A program made the translations under genes and the position numbers. From Pedobacter cryoconitis (GTDB taxonomy: Bacteria > Bacteroidota > Bacteroidia > Sphingobacteriales > Sphingobacteriaceae): DNA of 64,000 bases. The stretch covers positions 186,001 to 250,000 of the forward strand of contig NZ_JACHCC010000001.1 of the NCBI RefSeq assembly GCF_014207135.1, given 5' to 3'. The first letter of the stretch is position 1; every line of letters begins with the position of its first letter. Positions 43,174 through 51,605 of the stretch are shown one piece after another. A model generated the notes under the pieces. That model saw only the letters and a list, made by a program, of their open reading frames with translations, was not told the DNA's origin and made no database searches.

Positions 43174-43698
43174 TTAATTTAATTCTTCTTTGACATTACC
43201 ACAGGTAGGCATTTCCTTCCCCAGGTAAGGATTTGCGATGGTTTTGGTTTCACTGATCCAGTTTCCACCCTTTTTATTATTATACATCGGACAATGATCA
43301 TAATATAGCTTTTGGCGAGAATTGTCATCGGTCTTAACCAGGTCATAAATCTCCTGGCTTAACATTTCGAAATGTTCCCGCTGATGTTTAAGGTTTCCGG
43401 CATTCGACCCGATATGTTCTCCGTGTTCTTTAATGTCATCAGCGATTTCATTAAAAACTTTAGCCTGTCCGGCTGTCAGCGTAGCCTTATTTAATCCCTC
43501 TGCTGCCAATTTTAGTTCATTACCAGCAATAGCAGCAGCTTGGCCATTGTCATTGACTAAAGCATTTTTTAGTTGCAGATATGCGTTAATAATCCCTTCA
43601 GTAGAAGTTGTCTTTTTTGCTGCGGTTTGATTTGAACTGTTGTTGCAGGCTCCGAGAAAAAGAGCGGAAACAGCTATAGTGAACAAGATAGCTTTCAT
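43174..43698 (-). CDS. DUF3347 lipoprotein, metal-locus type
   Basis: A 174-residue protein with an SpII signal and lipobox LGAC (lipidated Cys18). The body matches DUF3347: a helical opening (INAYLQLKNALVND), then RDHFE-like segment HQREHFEMLSQEIYD, then CPMYNN and NPYLGKEMPTCG. The conserved CPM and final CG cysteines could bind copper. The family is often found with copper efflux (CusB C-terminus) and multicopper oxidases. A paralogue lies directly upstream in the same operon. Confidence 0.88.
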   Translation of the reverse strand: MKAILFTIAVSALFLGACNNSSNQTAAKKTTSTEGIINAYLQLKNALVNDNGQAAAIAGNELKLAAEGLNKATLTAGQAKVFNEIADDIKEHGEHIGSNAGNLKHQREHFEMLSQEIYDLVKTDDNSRQKLYYDHCPMYNNKKGGNWISETKTIANPYLGKEMPTCGNVKEELN

Positions 43699-43751
43699 GT
43701 TTTTGGAATAATGTCCTGACCTGCACAGCAGATCAGGACTATTAAAGATAG

Positions 43752-44228
43752 TTATTTTATAGTTTCAGTGACTTTACCACAAGTCAGCATAGCACTACCG
43801 TAATAGGGGTTTTTTACGGCTTTTTCATTACTTAACCAGTTGCTCTTTTTCATTGGGCAATAAAGTTCATAAATAGGCTCTGCGGATAATTTAGAGGTCT
43901 TAACCAGCATAATCATATTTGCTGACAAATCGGCGAAATGGTCACGCTGACTTTTCAGCTCTTTATTTGCTGTTATTTGTCTGGCATCATCAGTTAGTAA
44001 CTTTTTTTTAGTGACATCAACTAATTGAGGATCTGTATTGTTTAATACTTTAATAAAATCTTCGGCCTTGACTGAAGCGAGTTTAGAATCACCTGCTACT
44101 AATGCATCTTTAATACCGTAGTAATATGAGATTAAAGAATTTGATGGGGTATTATTGTTCTGTTGTGCAAATCCTGGTTGCACAATAACTGTTGCTATAA
44201 AAGCAATTATAAAAAATATGCGTTTCAT
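43752..44228 (-). CDS. DUF3347 periplasmic protein, paralogue
   Basis: A 158-residue protein if started at the ATG at 44228, which places a normal signal peptide (MKRIFFIIAFIATVIVQPGF, then AQQ) at the N-terminus; an in-frame ATG 30 nt upstream would add ten residues before it and is less likely. The body matches DUF3347 (SYYYGIKDALVAGD, SQRDHFADLSANM, CPMKKSNWLS, NPYYGSAMLTCGKV). The Cys residues of CPM and TCG are conserved with the neighbour. This copy is probably a free periplasmic protein, as it lacks a lipobox. A copper-related role is inferred from the operon. Confidence 0.87.
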   Translation of the reverse strand: MKRIFFIIAFIATVIVQPGFAQQNNNTPSNSLISYYYGIKDALVAGDSKLASVKAEDFIKVLNNTDPQLVDVTKKKLLTDDARQITANKELKSQRDHFADLSANMIMLVKTSKLSAEPIYELYCPMKKSNWLSNEKAVKNPYYGSAMLTCGKVTETIK

Positions 44229-44299
44229 TGTATCTAATTTAATGGTGAATGTAATCAACGCAGGATAACTGTTAATTCCTGCAAAACTGACCCATTAAA

Positions 44300-44701
44300 T
44301 CAAATTTGAAAACTCTGGATAGCAATTCGTATATCCGTGACCGGAGCACGACATTGCCGGGCAATATAATTTGTGTGTGTATTTACAAAAATTGAACTCA
44401 GACTGATCTGAGTATAAAAGAAGTCCGGTACAATTGCAGAGTGGACGGGCTGAAAATTAAAGGATGAAATTACCTCAGATTGTTTATCTGATTTTGTCAG
44501 TTTCGAAACCTCATCTTTACAGCAGTTATTTTTAGTTTCTTTGGTCTGATGATGATCGTGGATAGTAGAAACAGAATGATGATGCTTACTGTTGAATTTC
44601 ATATCAATTCCAAGGGTACAAGCAAAACCTACCACTGTATTCAATAAGAATATAACGATCAGTAAGGTTGCTTTAAGCTGTATGGAAATATACGTTTTCA
44701 T
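44300..44701 (-). CDS. Small Cys/His-rich exported protein, HYC_CC_PP-like
   Basis: A 133-residue protein with an N-terminal hydrophobic segment (about residues 9-28). It carries a histidine cluster (KHHHSVSTIHDHH), a double cysteine in NNCCKDE and a C-terminal RAPVTDIRIAIQSFQI tail. This layout recalls the small HYC_CC_PP family seen beside metal-resistance genes in Bacteroidota; the PP element is only partly matched. It is the first gene of the copper operon and could bind or sense metal. Its exact role is unknown. Confidence 0.75.
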   Translation of the reverse strand: MKTYISIQLKATLLIVIFLLNTVVGFACTLGIDMKFNSKHHHSVSTIHDHHQTKETKNNCCKDEVSKLTKSDKQSEVISSFNFQPVHSAIVPDFFYTQISLSSIFVNTHTNYIARQCRAPVTDIRIAIQSFQI

Positions 44702-44720
44702 AATGATAAGCTTTCAACAG

Positions 44721-44728
44721 CAAATTTA
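44721..44728 (-). promoter_or_regulatory. Possible -7 box for the copper operon
   Basis: On the minus strand the bases read TAAATTTG, matching the Bacteroidota -7 consensus TAnnTTTG, 20 nt upstream of the first gene of the operon. No clear -33 TTTG box is seen at the usual distance, so this is a weak candidate. Confidence 0.25.
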
Positions 44729-44817
44729 ACTGAACCTCAGATCCCTGATTTACATAATTTTGATAAAAAGATTCAAAATTCGGTGTTCTAATCAGGATTT
44801 AATTACTAATATGCCTT

Positions 44818-45540
44818 ATGTTATCAGCTAATCTAAATGATGGATTAATCTATTTAACCGGGCTACCGGTATTATCACTATGGCTGATTTTTCTGGCTGA
44901 AAATGTAATAATTACTGTTCTGGTTTTGTTGATTGGCAGACAACTGCAGCAGAAGTTTTCGGTTGATACTTTGATCAATTATTCTTATACACGGAGGGAG
45001 TGGCAATTATGTGGACTGACCAATATTTTAAATACGCTGATTACTTATGCTGGGTTCTGGCTTTGGAAATCAGGATTTATTAAAATTGAAACAGATGTTT
45101 CGCTGGCCATTTTCCTGGATTTTTTATTCCTGTTTTTTGGTATGGATATCCTGATGTTTGTATTCCATTACATGATACATCAAACATTTTTATATCAATC
45201 TGTGCACAGATTACATCATCTGGCAGTTCATCCGAAACCCATAGATCTGTTTATACTTCATCCTTTAGAAACGCTTTCTTTTGGTGGCTTATGGCTGTTC
45301 ATGTTATGGTTATATCCGTTTAACATTTGTGCAGTTGTAATCTATCTGATGATCAATATTATATTTGGATTGACCGGGCATCTGGGGATAGAACCCCTAC
45401 CGGCAAATATCCGCAATTTACCTTTCATAAAATATCTGGGAACCTCAACGTTTCATCACAACCATCACCAGCAGGAACGATATAATTTCGGTTTTTATAC
45501 CAGTTTATGGGATAGATTATTTGGCACATATAAGGCTTGA
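44818..45540 (+). CDS. Fatty acid hydroxylase / sterol desaturase family membrane protein
   Basis: A 240-residue integral membrane protein with about four helices. The di-iron histidine motifs are clear: HYMIHQ (117-122), HRLHH (130-134) and FHHNHH (212-217), the pattern of the FA_hydroxylase family (sterol desaturases, carotenoid and sphingolipid hydroxylases). It would hydroxylate or desaturate a lipid chain with O2. It is divergent from the copper operon. The substrate is not known; it could hydroxylate a fatty acid or sphingolipid. The ATG at 44818 is the only good start in frame. Confidence 0.87.
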   Translation: MLSANLNDGLIYLTGLPVLSLWLIFLAENVIITVLVLLIGRQLQQKFSVDTLINYSYTRREWQLCGLTNILNTLITYAGFWLWKSGFIKIETDVSLAIFLDFLFLFFGMDILMFVFHYMIHQTFLYQSVHRLHHLAVHPKPIDLFILHPLETLSFGGLWLFMLWLYPFNICAVVIYLMINIIFGLTGHLGIEPLPANIRNLPFIKYLGTSTFHHNHHQQERYNFGFYTSLWDRLFGTYKA

Positions 45541-45645
45541 AACGGGATTACATTTATCCCCGGATTTCCTCGTTCCTGTACTTTATCTGATATTAAAATA
45601 TATTTTTCGTTGTTTTGATTGATACTTATCTGAAAATCCAAACTC

Positions 45646-46701
45646 ATGCGTAAATTATCAGTTCCGGTCTATTGGAAATGTCAGCTTATCGGCTGGTCTG
45701 TAGCTTCTCTATACTGGGGGTATACAGGTTATACCAGTGGTGAATTTAATTTGATGATTGGGTTGTTTCAATTCTTATCTGACATATTCCTATATATTCT
45801 GATAACACATTTATATCATTTATATGCTTTAAAACATAATTTCAGAGATTTGTCTTTCAATCACTTATTGAAAAGACTTATTCCTGCGGTTATTGTATTG
45901 GGGCTGGCTTATACGATTCTTACTTTATTAAAAACCTATATCATCCGTATCTGGTTCTGGCCGGATTCAACCGAAGATTTTGTTGTATTTGTACGAGGTA
46001 TCTGGGTGGTAGTTCTTGTCGCTGGTATCAGACTAATGTCAATCTGGTTATTGGCTTATCACTTCTATTATTATGCGCAAAAAGAGATCAGGACGAGTCA
46101 GGAAAATGCGAGACTGGCCATTATGAACAGGGATGCACAATTAGATAATTTATCTGCACAGCTTAACCCTCATTTTTTATTTAACTCATTAAATAATATA
46201 AAATCATTGATATTGGAGAATCCGCATTCCGCAAGAAGGGGAATAGATCTTTTAGCTGAACTATTGAGAAGCGGACTTTACGAACAGCATTTAACATTAA
46301 CTACAGTCGGAGAGGAAATAGATTTAGTAAAGGATTATCTTGAACTGGAGAAATTACGTTTTGAAGAACGGTTACAGTATAATATTTTAGTAGCTGATAA
46401 AACAGCTCCGGTGGAGATACTCCGGTTAAGTATACAGACTTTGGTTGAAAATGCAATTAAGCATGGTATTAACCAGTTAAACCAGGGTGGAATTATTGAT
46501 GTGAAAGTGCTCAGGGAAGATGATTTTATCAGATTTACAGTTCAGAATCCGGGGAAGATGATTGAGGCCGGATCAGCAACAGGGGTGGGGCTCAAAAATC
46601 TGAAAGAACGCTTGAAGCTGCAATATAATGATAAAGCGAGATTTGATATTAAGGCTCAACAAGATGAAACTGTCCTGGCAACTATTTTGATTCCTCTATG
46701 A
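45646..46701 (+). CDS. LytS-type sensor histidine kinase
   Basis: A 351-residue kinase. Four predicted transmembrane helices fill residues 10-145, with short loops and no large periplasmic sensor. The His_kinase domain follows, with AQLNPHFLFNSLNNIKS (phospho-acceptor His176). The ATPase has TLVENAIKHGI (N box) and GVGLKNLKERL (G box). Its stop overlaps the start of the response regulator by ATGA, so the pair is translationally coupled. The signal is unknown; the downstream secreted CocE-type hydrolase could be a target or a neighbour only. Confidence 0.95.
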   Translation: MRKLSVPVYWKCQLIGWSVASLYWGYTGYTSGEFNLMIGLFQFLSDIFLYILITHLYHLYALKHNFRDLSFNHLLKRLIPAVIVLGLAYTILTLLKTYIIRIWFWPDSTEDFVVFVRGIWVVVLVAGIRLMSIWLLAYHFYYYAQKEIRTSQENARLAIMNRDAQLDNLSAQLNPHFLFNSLNNIKSLILENPHSARRGIDLLAELLRSGLYEQHLTLTTVGEEIDLVKDYLELEKLRFEERLQYNILVADKTAPVEILRLSIQTLVENAIKHGINQLNQGGIIDVKVLREDDFIRFTVQNPGKMIEAGSATGVGLKNLKERLKLQYNDKARFDIKAQQDETVLATILIPL

Positions 46702-47399
46702 TGAAAAAAATAAGAGTAATTATTATTGATGATGAACGTAGTGCCCGTGAAGAGCTTAAACGACTTATTCTTAATTTTCCAGAACTGGAGATTGTAGGAG
46801 AAGCTAAAAATGCTGACGATGCACAAATGGAAATTGAGCTGAAGCATCCGGACCTGCTATTTCTAGACATACAAATGCCAGGGAAAACAGGATTTGACCT
46901 GCTGGAATCATTAAATGATGTGCCAGCTATAATATTTACTACTGCCTTTGATCAATATGCCGTAAAAGCTTTTGAGGTGGGGGCAATGGATTATCTGATG
47001 AAACCAATCAGAGAGGAACGATTTTCATTAGCTATTGAAAAAATAAAGATGAAAATAGGTCAGGTCAATGATAGTCATCAGATCTTTGTTAAAGACAGGG
47101 ATGAATACCATCTGGTCAGATGGAAACAGGTTCATCTGATAGAATCGATGGATAATTATGCCAGGATATATTTTGGTGATAAGAAAGTATTTCTGAAAAG
47201 CTCATTGAATCAACTGGAGCAAAAACTGGATGGAACTCTGTTTTTCAGAATCAACAGGGCACAGATCATCAATACACTATTTATAAATAAAATCAGCACA
47301 ACGAGTTCGGGCCGTCTTGAGATCCGGCTGAGTTCAGGCGAAATACTCGAAGTTTCTGAACGGCAATCTGTAAAGCTCAAAAAAATGGGTAAGGTTTAA
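46698..47399 (+). CDS. LytTR-family response regulator
   Basis: A 233-residue regulator. The receiver domain has IIDDE acidic pocket residues, phospho-acceptor Asp57 (LLFLDIQMPG), and the switch region ending MDYLMKPI. The C-terminal LytTR DNA-binding domain (about 130-230) is recognisable from HLIESMDNYARIYF and FRINRAQIINTLFI. It overlaps the kinase gene by 4 nt (ATGA); a second ATG three bases on would also work. It would bind direct repeats near target promoters; none was identified here. Confidence 0.95.
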   Translation: MMKKIRVIIIDDERSAREELKRLILNFPELEIVGEAKNADDAQMEIELKHPDLLFLDIQMPGKTGFDLLESLNDVPAIIFTTAFDQYAVKAFEVGAMDYLMKPIREERFSLAIEKIKMKIGQVNDSHQIFVKDRDEYHLVRWKQVHLIESMDNYARIYFGDKKVFLKSSLNQLEQKLDGTLFFRINRAQIINTLFINKISTTSSGRLEIRLSSGEILEVSERQSVKLKKMGKV

Positions 47400-47422
47400 T
47401 CCGATTTAATATTGAAAAAATT

Positions 47423-49690
47423 ATGAACAAAAGATTTTGTATGACATTGCTATGCCTTATCTGGGCGAATTATAGTAAAGCCCAGCAATCCAGCTTCCCT
47501 AAATTAGCAGGTACAGATAGTATCAGTTTGGCTAAACAGATACCTGTTCTCGCCTCTGAAGTCTTGTTGAAATACAAAACGGGAGCGAATCAGGGAAATT
47601 ATCCAGACAGTTTATTTAAACTGCAAATGCTCGCTGATCAGCCAGAGGGTGCATTAGCAGGTATAAATTCATTAAGGAAACTTTCCGGTAATTATAATCC
47701 AAAATATGCAGCATTATTAAATGTGCAATATGAATTGTTCTTACGGACCAATATGATGGTTGCTGGTTCTGGTAAAAGCTTCAATCAGGAGTTTACAAGA
47801 TTATTCCGTGATTATCTAAGACAACTGGATGATTTGGACGCACTATATATAAATCCTCTTTTTGTGCCCCGGAACGGACTTGACAATTTGAAGAAAGATT
47901 TCATGTTGTTATTGGCTCAAACTAAACTGACTGACCGGATAGATATGAACGAGGCTGTGAAAATTTGTAATGCCTATCAGACTTTGTGTGTTTATCAGAA
48001 AACTGAGAAACTGGCAAAAAACATATTAAAACAGGACGATAACAGACGTTACCTGATACAAGACAGTGTATTGATCAGAACAAATGACGGGGCAACAGTT
48101 TCAGCAGTAGTTGTTCGTAGAAGGGAGATGAACTTCCCTGCTCCGGCTGCCCTGATGTTCTCTGTTTATTCAAACCTGGAGCGAAGTCTTTCTGAAGCAA
48201 AATATTCAGCGGCAAGAGGTTATGTAGGGGTGTTTGCAGACACCCGTGGTAAAAGGCTGAGCTCTGACCCGATTGAGCCCTATGAACATGAAGGTAATGA
48301 TGTGAATGCAGTTATTGACTGGATTAGTAAACAATCATGGAGCAATGGCAAAGTTGGAATGTATGGTGGGAGTTATTCTGGTTTTGCACAATGGGCAGCA
48401 ACTAAACATATTCATCCGGCATTAAAAACTATAGTACCCTATGTAGCAGCAATTCCTGGTCAGGGTTTACCAATGGAAAACAATGTATTTCTGAATGCAA
48501 ATTATCAATGGAGTTTTTATGTGACTAATAATAAGTATGTAGATGATGCAGTCAATAACGATAGACAACGCTGGGCTGCTATGCGTAACAACTGGTATAA
48601 GAGCGGTGAATCTTATCGTAAAATTGATAGTATCGATGGTACACCTAATCGTTTATTACAGAAATGGCTGATGCATCCCTCTTATGATAGCTACTGGCAG
48701 GATATGGTTCCTTATCAAAAGGATTTTTCCAGAATTAATATACCGGTATTAAGTATTACGGGTTATTATGACGACGGGCAGATCTCTGCTTTGGATTATT
48801 TAAATGAACATTATAAATATAATCCAAAAGCTAAACACTATCTGATCATAGGACCTTATGATCATTTTGGTGCTCAGATGGGTGGTGTTCCGTTTTTGAG
48901 GGGATACCAGGTCGATCCCACAGCATTGATTAATACCAAGGAGATTACTTTTGAATGGCTGGATTATGTACTCAAAGGTGGACGGAAACCAGGGATTTTA
49001 AAAGATAAAATCAACTTTGAAGTGATGGGTTCGAACAGGTGGGGACATGCCGCTTCAATAGAAAAGATGAGTAATAAAAAATTACAGTTTTATCTTAGTG
49101 AGATACATTCGGGAAATGATTTTCAGCTGTCTCTGAAAAGACCCTTTAAACCTGCAGACATTAAACAGGAGGTTGATTTGGCAGACCGTGAAAGTTTCAA
49201 TAATGACTATTATCCTGATCCGATTATGAAGAAGGAACTGGACCGTAGCAATGGTCTTTTCTTTATCAGTGAACCATTCCGTAAAGAAGTCATCGTCAAT
49301 GGAAGTTTTTCCGGGATATTAAAGGCAATAATTAATAAAAAGGATATGGATATTGGAGTTGTGCTTTATGAGGTGAAGCCAAATGGTGAGTTTTTTCAAT
49401 TATCCTATTTTCTGGGAAGAGCAAGTTACGCTAAAAACAGAAGTGTGAGAAAACTTCTTCATCCGGGTAAACTGGAATCCATTCCATTTTCAAAAACAAG
49501 ATTGGTAAGCAGACAGCTGAAAAAGGGAAGCAGGTTACTGGTCGTATTGAACATTGATAAAAATCCATTTGCCCAGATTAATTATGGAACAGGGAAGGAT
49601 GTGAGTGATGAAACCATTAGAGACGCAAAGGTTCCTTTGAAAATCAGGTGGTCTAATGATAGTTTTATAGAAGTGCCATTATTGGAGTAA
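47423..49690 (+). CDS. Secreted CocE/NonD (S15-like) alpha/beta hydrolase
   Basis: A 755-residue protein with a signal peptide (about 20 residues, NYSKAQQ). The hydrolase core carries the nucleophile elbow GGSYSG (Ser317), followed by AQWAATKHIHPALK and PYVAAIP, as in cocaine esterase, glutaryl-7-ACA acylase and X-Pro dipeptidyl-peptidases. The acid and base are probably in the YYDDGQ and GPYDHFG segments. The C-terminal 200 residues form the X-Pro-type beta-sandwich lid. An additional 200-residue N-terminal helical region precedes the core. It would cleave an ester or peptide bond outside the cell. It starts 23 nt after the response regulator and may be co-transcribed with it. Confidence 0.9.
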   Translation: MNKRFCMTLLCLIWANYSKAQQSSFPKLAGTDSISLAKQIPVLASEVLLKYKTGANQGNYPDSLFKLQMLADQPEGALAGINSLRKLSGNYNPKYAALLNVQYELFLRTNMMVAGSGKSFNQEFTRLFRDYLRQLDDLDALYINPLFVPRNGLDNLKKDFMLLLAQTKLTDRIDMNEAVKICNAYQTLCVYQKTEKLAKNILKQDDNRRYLIQDSVLIRTNDGATVSAVVVRRREMNFPAPAALMFSVYSNLERSLSEAKYSAARGYVGVFADTRGKRLSSDPIEPYEHEGNDVNAVIDWISKQSWSNGKVGMYGGSYSGFAQWAATKHIHPALKTIVPYVAAIPGQGLPMENNVFLNANYQWSFYVTNNKYVDDAVNNDRQRWAAMRNNWYKSGESYRKIDSIDGTPNRLLQKWLMHPSYDSYWQDMVPYQKDFSRINIPVLSITGYYDDGQISALDYLNEHYKYNPKAKHYLIIGPYDHFGAQMGGVPFLRGYQVDPTALINTKEITFEWLDYVLKGGRKPGILKDKINFEVMGSNRWGHAASIEKMSNKKLQFYLSEIHSGNDFQLSLKRPFKPADIKQEVDLADRESFNNDYYPDPIMKKELDRSNGLFFISEPFRKEVIVNGSFSGILKAIINKKDMDIGVVLYEVKPNGEFFQLSYFLGRASYAKNRSVRKLLHPGKLESIPFSKTRLVSRQLKKGSRLLVVLNIDKNPFAQINYGTGKDVSDETIRDAKVPLKIRWSNDSFIEVPLLE

Positions 49691-50076
49691 TCCTATTTTT
49701 AGTCATTTAATTAAATAAGGGGAAATTAAAGTAGATGTTATTGGAAATAAGAGTGATAGTAGGGATACATTATATTTGAATGAGACTTTTGTAACTATTT
49801 TGTTATTAAGTATTTGAATGAAGGATCGTACGATATTAATTTTAGTGGTTACATCGTTTTTGCAGAATATATTATGTTGTTTGTAAGTTATTGATTTATA
49901 GTATTTTATAAGTTTTTTTTACGGATTTTTCTAAAGATGAATGAAGTGAATGTCTTTGTTATGGTTAGGTTTGTGTTAATTTACAGTTAATAATAGTCGT
50001 GATTTATTTCACAAACCTTGTTAAACCTTAGGTAAAAGAAGGTGTCTCAAAAACAACTAGACCTTATAATAACCCT
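49691..50076. other. Intergenic region, 386 nt, no gene seen
   Basis: This stretch is very AT-rich, with many stops in all frames and poly-T runs near 49914-49921. No terminator or standard promoter boxes stand out. It probably holds the promoter of the YIDPGTGS cassette that begins at 50077. Confidence 0.5.
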
Positions 50077-50241
50077 ATGATTAGATATTTGTTGTACATC
50101 GACCCTGGAACTGGCAGCTTGTTATATCAGGCAATTTTATCTGCTGTCCTTACATTATCAGTTTTTGGAAGTAAATTGAAAATGTTGTTTGTTCATATTT
50201 TCAGAAGTATTAAAGCCAAGAAGGGTAATAAAGAAGAATGA
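50077..50241 (+). CDS. 54-residue membrane protein with YIDPGTGS motif
   Basis: This short gene reads MIRYLLYIDPGTGSLLYQ, then a hydrophobic helix (AILSAVLTLSVFG), and ends in a basic tail (RSIKAKKGNKEE). The motif YIDPGTGS before one membrane helix is a conserved feature of a small-protein family I recall seeing beside methyltransferases and sulfatase-like membrane genes. Its stop overlaps the start of the next gene by ATGA, a strong sign that it is translated. Function is unknown. It could be a membrane adaptor for the two downstream proteins. Confidence 0.85.
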   Translation: MIRYLLYIDPGTGSLLYQAILSAVLTLSVFGSKLKMLFVHIFRSIKAKKGNKEE

Positions 50242-51605
50242 GTTTACAACAGGCAATTTCCTATAAAGATCCTGCTGGGTTTGTTGTGAAATTAGAAGAT
50301 GGCTATTACAGGTTCATTTCTCCCAGTTATGCTGCCGAATTTGATTATTTGATGAAATCAGGACTTTATCAAACATTGATTGATGAGGGACTGATGATAC
50401 CACATAACGAAGTTGCAGTAAATACTGAGTTCCCTGATTGCTACAAAAAGATTTTTCCTCAGCAACTAGCTTTTATATCTTATCCTTATGAGTGGTCATA
50501 TTCCCAGTGGAAACAAATGTTACTGGCTTATGTCAGGATCAATAAGATTTCATTAAAATATGGGATGATATTAAAAGATGCTTCTCCTTATAATTTTACT
50601 TTTTATAATGATCAATGTATTTTGATTGACACATTATCATTTGCTTTTTACAAGGATGGTGATCCATGGGTAGCATACAGGCAGTTCTGTGAGGAGAGTT
50701 TATCCCCATTTCTACTAATGCACTATAAAGACCCAATCTGGGCAAAATTATATAGAGCAAGTATAAATGGTATACCTCTTCAATTTGTCAGTAAACATTT
50801 ACCTTTTAAAACCAGGTTCAATGCATTCTGTTTAATGCATATTCATCTCCATTCCCGTTTCCAGAATGGGAAGGGGGGAAAGTCTTCTTCTAATACCGGA
50901 TTGAACAAAGCGAAATTAGAGGTTCTTTTTACATCGATCGGAAAGAATATATCCACAAAAAAACAACCTCTTTTTAAAAATAGTATTTGGGAAGACTATT
51001 ATGAAAATAATATTGAAAGTGAACTGTATTTAGAGGATAAGATAAATGTAGTTACGAAATGGCTTAGCGAAGCCGGTCCGGATGTAACGATTGACTTAGG
51101 GGCAAATACAGGAAAGTTTTCTAGTCTGGCATCATCTTTATCAGGGATGGTTTATGCTGTAGAAAGTGATATGTTCTGTGTTGATGATATCCATACAGGT
51201 AATAGTCAGGTGAAGGGGAATAATATAACTACAATTGTGGCTGATCTGGCGGATCCTTCTCCTGGTTTAGGATGGGATAATAAGGAAAAGTCCCCTCTCT
51301 TGCAGAGATTGAAAGGTGATATGGTTATGGCCCTGGCGATTATTCACCATTTATGTCTGAGCAGAAACCTTCCAATACCTTTTATAGCCCAGGTTTTTGC
51401 TGCTATGACATCACGTTATGCCATTGTTGAATTTGTACCAAAAGAAGATCCGAAGTCGGTTATATTACTTCAACATAAAGGGGATATTTTTGAAAACTAT
51501 ACAGAAGAAAATTTTATCAGTTCATTTGAAGAACACTTCAGGTTGGTAGCGTCACATACTTTTGAAAAATCATTAAGAAAATTATTTCTATGGGAAAGGT
51601 TATAA
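50238..51605 (+). CDS. SAM-dependent methyltransferase-like protein (NoeA-related)
   Basis: A 455-residue soluble protein. The N-terminal 250 residues show a pattern like nodulation NoeA relatives (ISYPYEWSYSQWKQMLLAY, LKDASPYNFTF, CILIDTLSF), which also resembles a kinase-like fold in its KDASPYN segment. The C-terminal part has methyltransferase motif I VTIDLGANTGKF (283-294) and a later ALAIIHHL segment. It would methylate an unknown small molecule or glycan. It overlaps the YIDPGTGS gene by 4 nt and the next by 1 nt (if the next starts at 51605), so the three form a coupled cassette. Confidence 0.85.
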   Translation: MSLQQAISYKDPAGFVVKLEDGYYRFISPSYAAEFDYLMKSGLYQTLIDEGLMIPHNEVAVNTEFPDCYKKIFPQQLAFISYPYEWSYSQWKQMLLAYVRINKISLKYGMILKDASPYNFTFYNDQCILIDTLSFAFYKDGDPWVAYRQFCEESLSPFLLMHYKDPIWAKLYRASINGIPLQFVSKHLPFKTRFNAFCLMHIHLHSRFQNGKGGKSSSNTGLNKAKLEVLFTSIGKNISTKKQPLFKNSIWEDYYENNIESELYLEDKINVVTKWLSEAGPDVTIDLGANTGKFSSLASSLSGMVYAVESDMFCVDDIHTGNSQVKGNNITTIVADLADPSPGLGWDNKEKSPLLQRLKGDMVMALAIIHHLCLSRNLPIPFIAQVFAAMTSRYAIVEFVPKEDPKSVILLQHKGDIFENYTEENFISSFEEHFRLVASHTFEKSLRKLFLWERL

